Source: Juglans regia (taxonomy: Eukaryota > Streptophyta > Magnoliopsida > Fagales > Juglandaceae). From it: a DNA stretch of 64,000 nt. Location of the stretch: NCBI RefSeq assembly GCF_001411555.2, contig NC_049908.1:26264724-26328723 (forward strand). Reading direction: 5' to 3'. The position numbers and the translations under genes are program-made. This document shows positions 1 through 9,877 of the stretch, one piece after another (the stretch's first letter is position 1; every line of letters begins with the position of its first letter). The notes under the pieces were generated by a model. It saw only the letters and a program-made list of their open reading frames with translations. It did not search any database and was not told the DNA's origin.

Positions 1-387
1 TCTCTCCCCCACTCCCCGATGGTTTTTCCCTCCCTCTTCAGTTTTCTCTCCTCCGATACTTCCTCTCCCATTCATGCCTCCACACTCTCTCAAATTCTCT
101 TATTCCCTACAATTGCTCTCCTTGCCCCACTCCTCGAGTTCTTTCCCCTCTCTTCCCTGCAGTTTTTTCCCCTTCCAATTATCTCATTCCCCATGCGCCA
201 CTCAACCCTAGATTCTACCGCAAGCATCGCCCCGTCAAGACCCGTGACCGAACTCCACCCTCTCACAGCAATACCAGACCACTGTGAACCACCCTCATCC
301 ATCCCACTGAGCATCTTGGTTTTTTTTCTTCCTCCCAATTTGAATTTCCTCTTTCTCTTGAGTTCTCCACCTTCAGCCACTAAGCGT
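1..387. repeat. Duplicated segment, copy 1 (flank of Copia insertion)
   Basis: Pyrimidine-rich sequence nearly identical to 13685-14071 (constant offset of 13684), with only scattered substitutions. In copy 2 the segment lies just inside a probable Gypsy LTR that begins TGTAACGCC at about 13616, so this is probably the same LTR interior. Open frames on both strands here (about 96-123 codons) are low-complexity and recur only because the DNA is repeated. I do not call them genes. Confidence 0.7.
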
Positions 388-694
388 TAAAGAAACAAGC
401 AAATATGACAGCACAAAAACTGTTTTTCAAAAGGCCTCAATCAATTTTTTGCATTTCCATCAATTTTTCCTGCTACATTTGTATAATGACTCACAGTATA
501 TATAGACCACAATAGGTGGCAACCCATTAATTCCAAATCACATGCCATCTAATAATATTTCAGTTATGTAAAATTCTTCTAGAGTCTTCTACTGCAATGC
601 ACATTATGCTTTCTGTTATTTAGCATCCAATGTCACGGTTGCACCTTTCTGTTTTTCCTTTGAGCTGATTTTTCTAGAAGCATCCTCTTGAGCA
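388..694 (-). repeat. Copia LTR (3' LTR of minus-strand element, copy 1)
   Basis: About 307 bp, matching 14072-14378 and, more loosely, 16675-16996. Read on the minus strand it begins TGCTCAAGAGG at 694 and ends near TTCTTTA at 388. The two LTR matches around 14.1-17.0 kb define its limits. The outer end is not a clean CA, so that boundary is approximate. Confidence 0.7.
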
Positions 695-1399
695 AAATGT
701 TTTGAGGCAGAGGAAGGTCTGGGCCCAACGCAGTAAAGGGGCCAGATGCAGAAGCAAAAGAAGCAAAAGAGAAACAGGCCTCATTAAAGCGAACATCATG
801 TGAGATGTAGACTTGACCTGTTGGAATATGTAGACAATTGTATCATTTATGATCTGGTCTATCGTCCATGAAGACACATAGTTAAGAGCAAAGATCTGTT
901 TTGTGACGGTTAAATGGACGTAAATTGTGGCAACAAGTAAAGGCAAAATTGTGCAAAAATGAATAATTGGGAAAATGATGAAAGAGAACTTGAGAAGGGG
1001 AAATATTATTAAGAATTGGTGGGGGCATACAAATGATAAGGAAAATAGTAGTTAAAGGCCTCAATCCAATATTTGTCGGGAACCAAAGCATAGGCTAAAA
1101 GTGAAAGCCCAGTTTCAACAATGTGACGATGACATCTCTCAACACTACCATTTTGAGGATGAGAATATGGACAAGTGATATGGTGACAAATGCCAAATGA
1201 TTTAAGTAAAGCAGGAAGGGGATGAGGCTCGCCTCCCCAATTAGATTGAATAGAAATAACATTGGAAGAAAAAGTGTTACCCATGTAACGTAGAAAAGCC
1301 AAAAATATAGTAGGGACATCAGACTTAGTGTGAAGTGGAATGAACCAAATATATTTATTAAAATTGTCTACAATTGAAAGATAAAAATGATAACTAGCA
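695..1399 (-). pseudogene. Copia integrase and linker remnant (copy 1)
   Basis: Minus-strand translation from about 1399 down to 1009 gives a Copia integrase-core segment, with YLSIVDNFNKYIWFIPL followed by a CPYSHPQNGSVER-type motif and LVPDKYWIEAF. Farther down, in shifted frames, is the post-integrase linker with a QVYISHDVRFNEACF motif. Reverse transcriptase and RNase H are absent: the linker runs almost directly into the 3' LTR. The upstream side breaks at 1399, inside codons that copy 2 retains, so this copy is truncated. Frameshifts make it non-functional. Confidence 0.8.
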
Positions 1400-1632
1400 G
1401 GTTTTTTCATTAAATAGTACATGAGTTACCTGTTGTGTAAACTAGGTTGCCAACCGCGCCTAGGTTTTTTCATTAAATATATCTCATTGAGATTATTATA
1501 AATTTTCACATCATCTCCACAACCATCCAAAACCGAACCCATGTCTTTGACCCTTAAGAGCATTGGTCATCCCAAACTTTAAAATTTAAAGAATATGTGA
1601 CTTTTTAACTTTTAGTTAATCACTTAATACTT
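1400..1632. other. Junction spacer with short direct repeat
   Basis: Non-coding. The motif aggttttttcattaaata occurs at about 1397 and again at about 1460, suggesting filler or repair DNA at the break that truncated the Copia copy. The last part (from 1633) is the left target-site duplication of the next element. Confidence 0.4.
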
Positions 1633-1644
1633 AAAATCTATATT

Positions 1645-4600
1645 GTCTTAAATTAGACATGAGTAAGGCTTATGATAGGGTGTAATGGGGCTTTCTACAA
1701 TCAGTTATGGAAGTGATGGGTTTTGCTCCTCAAATTGTCTCTTTGATAATGTTTTGTGTTCGCTCAGTTTCCTTCTCGGTATTGATTAATGGCGAGCCTA
1801 AAGGGCCTGTTTATCCTTCTCAGGACTTGAGGCAAGGGGACCCATTGTCTCCTTATTTGTTCTTACTTTGCACTGAAGGATTGATTACTTTATTGTCGAA
1901 AGAAGGGGATCTGAAAATTTGATGGGGTGCTCCTAACATTAATCATTTGCTATTCGCAGATGATTGTGTTAGTTTTTGTAAGGCTGAGGTTGAGGAAAAT
2001 AGACGAGTGCATGTTGTTTTGGATTTTTTTGAATCTATCTCGGGTTAAAAAATTAATAAGGAGAAAACAACCATGGTTTTCAGCAACAATGTCAGAAGAG
2101 CGGTCCAAACTGAGATTAAACAGTTGTGGGGTAATAGTGAGATCCAGCAGTATGAAAAGTATTTAAGCCTTCCTCCTATGGTGGGGAGGTCGAGGCATCG
2201 GGCTTTCCTTTCTATTAAGCAATGAGTGTGGCAAAAACTCCAAGGTTGGAAGGAACAATTGCTATCACAAGGGGGGAAGGAAGTGCTTTTGAAAGCTGTA
2301 GTGCAGTCAATACCTATGTATGCAATGAGTTGTTTTTTATTACCTTCAACCTTGTATTCTGATTTGGAGGGCTTAATGGCAAAATTCTGGTGGGGTCAAA
2401 ACGGGGCGGAAATGAAGATTCATTGGTTGAGTTGGGCAGAAATGTGTGAAACAAAAGCTGGTGGGGGCTTGGGTTTTAAAGATTTGAGGACTTTTAATTT
2501 AGCTATATTGGCTAAGCAGGGTTGGCGTCTGCTATAGGATGAGTCTCCCTTAGTCTTTAGATTGTTAAAGGCTAGATATTTTCCTAATTCAGCTTTTGAA
2601 CAAGCAGGTTTAGGAAACTCCCCTATTTACACTTGGAGGGACATTTGGGAAGCTAAGAAGTGGGTCCTTGGAGGGTGCAAATGGCGTATTGGTGACGGGA
2701 GAACTGTAAAAAATTGGACTAACTAGTGGATTCCAGGTCATGGGGCTTTATGTTTTGAAGGTTCTCATGGCTTATCCGAAGTACAAAATGAGGTGGTGGC
2801 TTCTCTTATGGATGTTGATGCAGGAAATTGGAATGTTCTCAAACTAAGATCTCTCTTCAATCCAAATGTGGTGTCAGATATTCTCAAGCTTGTTGTTTGT
2901 CCAAGTGTTAATGTTGACAAACAAGTTTGGATTCATGAGAGGAATGGGGACTTTAGTGTTAAAAGTTGTTACAAGTTTATTAAAGGAAGTTTGTGATCTC
3001 AGCTTTCTGAGGCTTCAACAGCGAGTTCTATGCATGTGTTATGGAAGCAACTATGGAGGATGCAAGTACCAAGCAAGATAAAAATATTTGCTTGGGGCGC
3101 TTGTAAAGATGGCCTTCCCTCAAAACAAAACTTAGTGAGGAGACATGTACTCATAGATCCTGTTTGCAATTTTTGTGGTTTCATGGGTGAAGATCTCAAT
3201 CATGCATTGCTTACTTGTGATAGTTTATTGTGTTTGTGGAAAGAGCTATTGCCTGCTTTGCCTTTGGATCACAATCTGAAAATTTGTCAGATAGCTTTGC
3301 TTTTGTGTCAGGGGGTCCACAAGGAAAATTTATGTCTTTTCCTTACTATAGCTTGGAGTTTTTGGTGTAGGCGTAATCAAATGGTGCATGATCAGGTGCT
3401 TTTGTGTCCAAAAACGGTTGCTGATAATGCTTTGAGTTTAATAAGGAATTATGTGCAAGTTCGATTGAAGTCTAGGGTGCAAGTAGGGCTGCAAACGGTC
3501 CGGTCCGGTCCGGCGATGGATCGAATATTTTCTGTCCTTCATTTTTCCGGACCGGACCTGACCAAACACCCAAAGGGACCGGACCGGACCAATAGCTATC
3601 GGTCCGATCAAGTCCGGTCCAGTCGGTCCGGCCTTTTTTTTTTTTTAAATAATTTATAAAAAAATTATTTAAAATACTAAATTAAATTAAGTGACTTATT
3701 AATGTAGATTATGTAACAAACTCAATAAAAAAATATCTTATATGGTCAATGATAATAAATTAGATGAAAATTATATTATTAATTTATATAATTACTATAT
3801 AATTAACTAGTTGATATTATATATTAATTAATTCATAGAATATTAACAAGTGTTAATAGCATATTTAAAATTTTATATTGTCAATAGTGATAGGTTAGAT
3901 GAAGATATATATAAAATATTGTTAATTTATAGAATATTAACAAGTATTAATAATATATTTAAAATTTATATTGTTAATTGTACAATTATTATATATAAAA
4001 TATATATTTTTTTTTATTTTTCATTCGGTCCGGTTCGAAAAGACCCTGGACCGTGGACCGGACCGAATGCTTTTGGTCTTCTAAAATGTGGACCGGACCG
4101 GTCTAAGTGTCGGTCCGGTCCGGTTCGGACCGAACGGACCAGACCGTTTATCACCCCTAGGTGCAAGCAAAATGGCACTTTTGCTGGAAACCTCCTTTAC
4201 CGAGTCTGCTCAAACTTAATGTTGATGGAGCCATGTTTGGAGAATTGTGCAAATCAGGTATTGGGATTATTTTGCGAGATGATCAAGGTAAGGTGTTGAT
4301 GGCTACGTCCAAGGTTGAGAGAGAAGTTGAGGAACCAGAAAATTGAGGAACCAGAAGTTGTGGAGTTAAAAGCTATTTTTCGGGGTCTTCAACTGTGTGC
4401 AAGTATGGGCATCTCAAGAATTCGAGTGGAATCTGATTGCTTGTTGGTGGTGGAGGCTTTGGAGCAAAATGCTATGGATGGCTCTCTAATATTGGGGCTG
4501 TTATACAGGGAAATTATGTCTCTTTCTTCATGTTTTGTTAATTGTTCTTTTGTTTATGTTCCTAGAGAGGGAAATAGGACAACTCATACTTCAACTTGTT

Positions 4601-4738
4601 ATGTGAAAAATGTGGAGGATATTGCTATGTGGTGGGATTGTATTCCAGACTTTATTTCTCAAGTCATTTGGCTTGACAAATGTCTGTAATCTCCTTTTAT
4701 TAATGGAAGTATTATTTTTTATAATAATAATAATAATA
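1645..4738 (+). mobile_element. 5'-truncated L1-type LINE (ORF2 C-terminal half), degenerate
   Basis: Non-LTR retrotransposon starting inside the reverse transcriptase domain. Visible pieces in order are LDMSKAYDRV (about 1655), a DLRQGDPLSPYLF block, LLFADDC (the RT catalytic motif), the zf-RVT region ending in a FCGFMGEDLNHALLTC zinc motif (about 3165), and an RNase H/RVT_3 domain (about 4195-4689) with a LNVDGA motif. It carries many in-frame stops and frameshifts. The 3' end is an ATAATAATA tail. A perfect 12-bp duplication, aaaatctatatt, flanks it at 1633-1644 and 4739-4750, which fixes both ends and shows target-primed insertion. It is closely related to the LINE at 60284-61476. A hAT-like MITE (3484-4159) interrupts it. 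Confidence 0.9.
3484..4159. mobile_element. hAT-like MITE with GGTCCG arrays (copy A)
   Basis: A 676-bp non-coding element within the LINE RNase H region. Ends are TAGGGCTG and CACCCCTA, an imperfect inverted repeat. A perfect 8-bp target duplication, ggtgcaag, lies at 3476-3483 and 4160-4167. I count about 16 GGTCCG/CGGACC hexamers, confined to the outer ~150 bp at each end around an AT-rich core. An 8-bp duplication with TAGGGGTG-type ends fits the hAT superfamily. No transposase is encoded. Element plus one duplication is 684 bp, so the host LINE frame is the same on both sides. Confidence 0.85.
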
Positions 4739-4750
4739 AAAATCTATATT

Positions 4751-4953
4751 TAATTAGTTATCACATTCTCTATAATAATAAAATATTATTATTTTTTATT
4801 ATTTATATCTTTTTAATTACTTTATATTCTTTAATTAGTTTTTTATTTTATTTTCATAATTTTCAATAACCTCCAACAATCTATAATATAATAATTTCAT
4901 ATGTATATAGATGATAAAATCTATATATAAGAACACTGACGAGACATTCAGGA
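4751..4953. other. AT-rich intergenic spacer
   Basis: Low-complexity TAAT/TTTA-rich DNA between the LINE and the CAD-like 1 promoter. I see no coding or structured feature. Confidence 0.5.
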
Positions 4954-5144
4954 ATTAGCTAATCGAGTACGTCAGCCAAATTAAACCATGCACCGATCTC
5001 TGTATCGAAGACAAAAAGATTAGCTAATCGAGTACGTCAGTCAACAAGATTACAAAAGCCATTACCTCACGTAGTTCCCCCATTTGCTCACCGAATACGT
5101 CATCCCAACCCCAATTCAATACTGCACCACTCCCGCTATATATA
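4954..5144 (+). promoter_or_regulatory. CAD-like 1 promoter: three TACGTCA motifs and TATA box
   Basis: A 22-bp direct repeat containing cgagtacgtcag occurs at 4954-4975 and 5019-5040. A third, diverged cgaatacgtca lies at about 5092-5102. The three TACGTCA cores (4968, 5033, 5096) are 65 and 63 bp apart. On the other strand each reads TGACGTA, the core bound by TGA/CREB-type bZIP factors. TATATATA at 5137-5144 is about 150 bp before the ATG and is the probable TATA box. Motif identity is read directly; factor binding is inference. Confidence 0.6.
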
Positions 5145-5294
5145 CATCGAACGCTTGTTTCTGGCCTCCACAATTCACATCCCATACCTATCATACATCT
5201 CTCTCTCATTGTTATCTGCTTAAACTCTCACTCTATTGTTACTATTTGTTAGCTGTTTTTATAGTACGTACGTACGTGTCTAAAAAAGACAAAA

Positions 5295-6949
5295 ATGGAG
5301 AAAGCACCCGAAGAACAGCACCCGGTGAAGGCCTTTGGATGGGCAGCTAGAGATTCTTCTGGCCTTCTCTCGCCTTTTAAATTCTCCAGAAGGTCCCCTC
5401 TCGATCTCTCGCTCCCCACCTTAATTCCATTCTTACTTGATCTGTTTTCCCTTCCTTTCTGTTTTCTTCTCTTAGCATTTAAAGTAAATACATTAATGTT
5501 TAATAGTTTCAAATTTTGATCAACTAACAAGGATTGTGATTGTCTCTCATTGGTTGTCGTTATGCATTGCTTTCTCAAGCTTCTGAGTTTTCAATTTGTG
5601 CTTTAAATGGTATATCTATAGGGCAACCGGAGACAAGGATGTAAGGTTCAAAGTTCTTTATTGTGGGATATGCCACTCCGACCTTCACAAGATCAAAAAC
5701 GAGTGGGGTAGTTCCAAATACCCACTTGTTCCTGGGTAAGTTTCCATTTCATTTTAAGCGATTGTGTAGCCCAAAAAAGATCAACTAAACCGTCAATTGA
5801 TCTTTTGGTACACAAAGACGTAACTACTTCTGTCTGCAATAACATTGGACTTTCATATTTCAATTGCAGGCACGAAATTGTTGGGGAAGTGACAGAAGTA
5901 GGGAACGAGGTGAAGAAAGTTAAAGTGGGAGACAAAGTGGGAGTGGGATGCGTGGTTGGTGCATGCCACTCTTGCGAGAACTGCAACAATGACCTTGAAA
6001 TTTACTGTCCCCAAACGATACTGACATATGATCACATATACCGTGATGGCACAATTACATACGGAGGCTACTCAGACACTATGGTAGCTAATGAGCGCTA
6101 CATCATTCGATTCCCTGAAAACTTACCACTCGATGCTAGTGCTCCCCTTCTTTGTGCTGGGATTACACTTTACAGTCCTTTGAAATATTATGGGTTAGCA
6201 GAGCCTGGTAAACACATTGGGATTGTTGGCCTAGGTGGACTTGGTCATGTGGGTGTTAAATTTGCCAAGGCTTTCGGAGCAAAAGTGACTGTAATTAGTA
6301 CCTCCGCCAACAAGAAAGATGAAGCTCTGGGGCATCTTGGTGCTGACTCGTTCTTAAATAGTCGTGACCAAGAACAATTGCAGGTGAGTGTTAGCTAACA
6401 ACATTTTTCTCTACTTCTCCTCTTGATATATAGTCTAATAATATTAATAGAGAGTGATTGTTAAAACTATAAAATTTGTACAGGCTGCCCAGGGCACGTT
6501 TGATGGAATACTGGATACAGTATCTGCTGTGCATTCTATTCAGCCCTTAATTGGTCTATTAAAGTCTCATGGAAAGCTTGTTATGTTGGGTGCACCAGAG
6601 AAACCGCTTGAGCTACCAGTCTTTCCTCTACTTATGGGTAATTTCCTTTCAAGTCAATTACTAACTTTTCCCTTTGTTATAAGTTGGAATTCCATCTTGT
6701 TCGTATATAGCTATCGAGTTAATAAGACCTGTTTTGACAGGAAGAAAAATGGTTGCGGGGAGTGCCACTGGAGGATTGAAGGAAACACAAGAGATGATAG
6801 ATTTTGCTGCAAAACATAACATCACAGCAGACATTGAGCTTATTCCAATAGACTACCTTAACAAGGCAATGGAGCGTCTTGCTAAGGGTGATGTAAGATA
6901 CCGATTTGTCATTGACATTGGAAACAGCTTGGCTTCTACCAACCATTGA
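5295..6949 (+). CDS. CAD/mannitol-dehydrogenase-like zinc alcohol dehydrogenase 1 (5 exons)
   Basis: Exons by GT-AG junctions: 5295-5392, 5622-5735, 5870-6383, 6484-6637, 6741-6949. They total 1089 nt (362 aa plus stop) and stay in frame, which is normal CAD length. The enzyme should be a cytosolic zinc-dependent, NADP-using dehydrogenase interconverting aldehydes and alcohols. Visible residues: catalytic zinc region CGICHSDLH (Cys47) and GHE (residues 71-73), a third ligand Cys166 in LLCAG, structural zinc cysteines 103/106/109/117, and the Rossmann motif GLGGLG at 191-196. The sequence resembles the ELI3/'probable mannitol dehydrogenase' branch, which also holds 8-hydroxygeraniol dehydrogenases, so the substrate cannot be fixed here. 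It is paralogous to the minus-strand gene at 24037-25878. Confidence 0.93.
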
Positions 6950-7683
6950 AGAATACCTTAATCTGCATGTTTTGGTTTCTTTGTATTTGTTCCAAGAGTG
7001 TCTTTAAATGCTCACTATTTAGCTGCTTCTATCTCTAGCTGCCAAAACGAGGTTGTCCTTCTTGCGTGATAATTTATCAACGTGGAATAAGAAAGCATTT
7101 TCCTATTTCTGTCTTCTTAAATTTCTATTACAGTGTAATAAATCTGGTTGTTCTTACCTGAGATTTAAATAATTATTTTTTAGTTTGTTTCTCTAATATG
7201 GCGTTACCTCCTCTGTAATTAGGAATAATAATGCTAAATACTGTCCTATCACGTACAAACTTCATTTAAAATATAGTTGGGTCCGCACATGCATATTCTT
7301 TAGAACCTATATATTACAGCCGACCACTTGTCCACTTCTCTCTAATATATTCATTAATGAAGAAAAAAACATTACTGATTTGTGGACCACATGCAAACAG
7401 AGGAACAATTCAATATCCAACTTTAAATTTCTACTTAATTTATGAACAAGGCCAAAACATTTATGTCTGGAACCAACAATTGGACCAGAACTGCATGTAC
7501 ATGTGGCCAAGAAGATTACATATCAAACGTTTTGCTTATGGCCCGGACATTCCCATTTTAGGAATTGAAAAGGCAAACATGAGCGTAAACAAAAGTGAAT
7601 ACATCAATATTTAGTAAGGGAACATGGGAATCGAGACATCCGGATGATGACAACACGATCATGCATTCCAACGATATTGTCAA
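6950..7683. other. CAD-like 1 3' UTR and intergenic DNA
   Basis: The first part is probably the 3' UTR, with several AATAA-type signals (for example near 7086 and 7137). The remainder is unique-looking AT-rich DNA. Open frames of 60-85 codons at 7300-7614 show no family resemblance and I do not support them as genes. Confidence 0.45.
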
Positions 7684-9877
7684 GTGTGTGTATATGCAAC
7701 AATGTACAAAAATAACGCAGCAGATAATTTAAGTAAGTCAACTAAGTACCAGAATTTTTAATACAAATTTACATAGGTAAAATGATTAAAAAAGAGTTAT
7801 ACAGTTATTCCAAAATAAAATATAATATAAGTCCAAATACATTAACGAGTGATCCCAAATCACTTCTTAGGCGAAGCCGAATCCTCAGGCACACCCTCAG
7901 CTTCATTTGCCGAATCCTCAGGCACACCCTCAGCTTCATTTGCATCAAAACATGCGTTACCATAAAATGGTACCGCAGGTAAGTATAATCCAAACAATCC
8001 TCGAGAATAAAAATGCATTAATGCAATCAACATGTATGCATATGATGAAATATGCATTATTCTCAAAACAACATTTTTCCTGAAAATGAATATTTTTCAA
8101 CGCACGCCAAAATCCCATTTTACCCAAAAAATTTCCATAAAAAAATTTCCCGCCATTTTCCCTTAAAATAGCCCAAAACAATAATCCGTCATTTTCCCAG
8201 AAAATGACCCACACAAAATCCATTTATCCAACACACGCAATTTTCCCACAAAATAGCACAATAATCCATTTATCCAAGAACTTGCCATTTTCCTAGAAAA
8301 TTGCCTTTTAACCAATTTTACCGTATGCACCAAGATCTCCCCTAGGGACCAGCCGCACACTCTGGCTCCCTTGGTCACACCACGGGTAACGACCGTGCGT
8401 GTGACTTCGTAACGAGCGATGCCCAATTTCGGGTCCAGCGCGTTCGTAGCCAAGCATCCTCTAGCCCCCGCTAGCAGAAGGGCCACGGAGTCGGCACAAG
8501 AGCGTTACCATCCCGTCCGATCTCATTGTCGCCCAGCGACAACCCACGCTCCCAAGTGACCAGAGGAGCTCCACCAAGATAATGCCCTAACTCAGCTTGG
8601 GTCATGATACACACGCACCCAAAATCCTTTCTCACATGAAAATTCAGTTTTCAATAAACACATGAACATGAATGCAATTACACGAAAACCCAGTTTTCAT
8701 TTACAAACATGATCATGCGTGCAAATATGCCATGTACATAAAACGTCTCAATATCCAACATCCAACAATTCACAACACAGTCCAAAACACACAAACAACT
8801 CTATCCTCCAATCCATCCGACCTCTTTACTCCTCGGAGTCAGTCCAGCATAACCAACCAGTTCACAGTGAAATGAGTTAGTGCAAAAATACATTTAAATC
8901 GTGAAAGTTCTTTGGAAAAATACTCATAGTGCTTTATTATAATTTTCGAAGAATCACGGAGCTGCAAGAAGTGGCGGCACAGCAACAAGACAGTGCAAAA
9001 TGCACTGTGGCTGTGGGTCTCAAAAATCCACTTTTGAACAGGGACAAATTAAGACTCGAGATTACTAGGGAATGGCTTAGGGATGTCGATGAAGCTAGTG
9101 GTGGTGGTGGTTGGCCGTGGGTGGCGGCGTAGAGGGCGGTTTAAGGCCAAAATGTTTAAAATGGAAATGTGGATGGTGGAGCTTCACCAGTGGCAGATTG
9201 GAGCTGAGGATGGGTGGTTTAAATTGCTGGAAGGTCAAGGATGATGTGGTGAAAAAATTGTGGCCGGAGGTGGCGCGACGGCAGCGCTGGAACAATTGGT
9301 TGCTGCGGCTTGAAGCCATGCGTAGGGACTCATGGCGGTGCGAAAGGGGCTGGGATTGAAGGGGTGGTCGCCGGCCGGTGAGGAAAAGAATGGGAGGGGC
9401 AGTGTCGATCACGGCGGCGTGCGGCGGCAGTGGGTGGTGAGCAACGAAACGGACGGGGGAGGGGGTGCTGCGAGCGCGGGAGAGAAGAGAGAGAGAGGAG
9501 AAAAGAAATGGGGGGAAAAAGAAAAGAGGAAGAAAAGAAAAAGAGGAAAAGAAAAAAATGAGGTACAATCCTCACATCTTGGGTCACAAAAATGATCCAA
9601 CGAAAAAGATTTCAAAACGGCAAATTAAATAAAATAATTTAAATGTAGCGCTTAAATGAAAATAAAATAATTAAATCCTATAATAAATTAATTTAAAATA
9701 AAGAGCAATTTAAATAATGAACAATTATTAATAACAAGAAAACACATTTAATTAACAATTAAAAATCTTAAAATAATATAACGTAAATCATCTAAAATTT
9801 AAAATAAGAAAACTCATAATCTTAATAAATGCAATAATTTACTTAGTCAAAATACACGTAAATACTGGGTATCACAT
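7684..9877 (-). mobile_element. Probable Gypsy-type LTR or LTR-derived segment, minus strand
   Basis: Read on the minus strand the segment starts TGTGATACCC at 9877, an LTR-like start. It then has an AT-rich stretch, a GC-rich stretch with GGCGG runs (9095-9500), and a conserved-looking block at 8340-8600. No pol domain is present, so it could be a solo LTR. The left boundary is not resolved and I found no target duplication. Overlapping open frames on both strands are not supported as genes. Confidence 0.4.
7877..7942. repeat. 33-bp tandem duplication
   Basis: Two adjacent, essentially identical 33-bp units, each containing cctcaggcacaccctcagc. On the minus strand the unit length keeps frame and gives an 11-residue repeat (NEAEGVPEDSA twice) near the end of a short open frame. 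It lies inside the LTR-like segment, so a protein is not established. Confidence 0.75.

Noticed and set aside
19..390. 123-aa frame and its near-identical twin at 13703-14074
   Set aside because: Low-complexity proline/serine/leucine frame inside a duplicated LTR; the match reflects copied DNA, not protein conservation. An overlapping antisense frame exists too.
5024..5209. 61-aa minus frame over the CAD-like 1 promoter
   Set aside because: Antisense shadow over a promoter with the repeated motif; no support.
7357..7614. 85-aa frame downstream of CAD-like 1
   Set aside because: No domain, no signal of coding bias, and not supported by any splice or promoter context.
9095..9615. Overlapping 68-157 codon frames on both strands
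   Set aside because: GC-rich, low-complexity DNA within LTR-like sequence; open frames on both strands at once are expected by composition.
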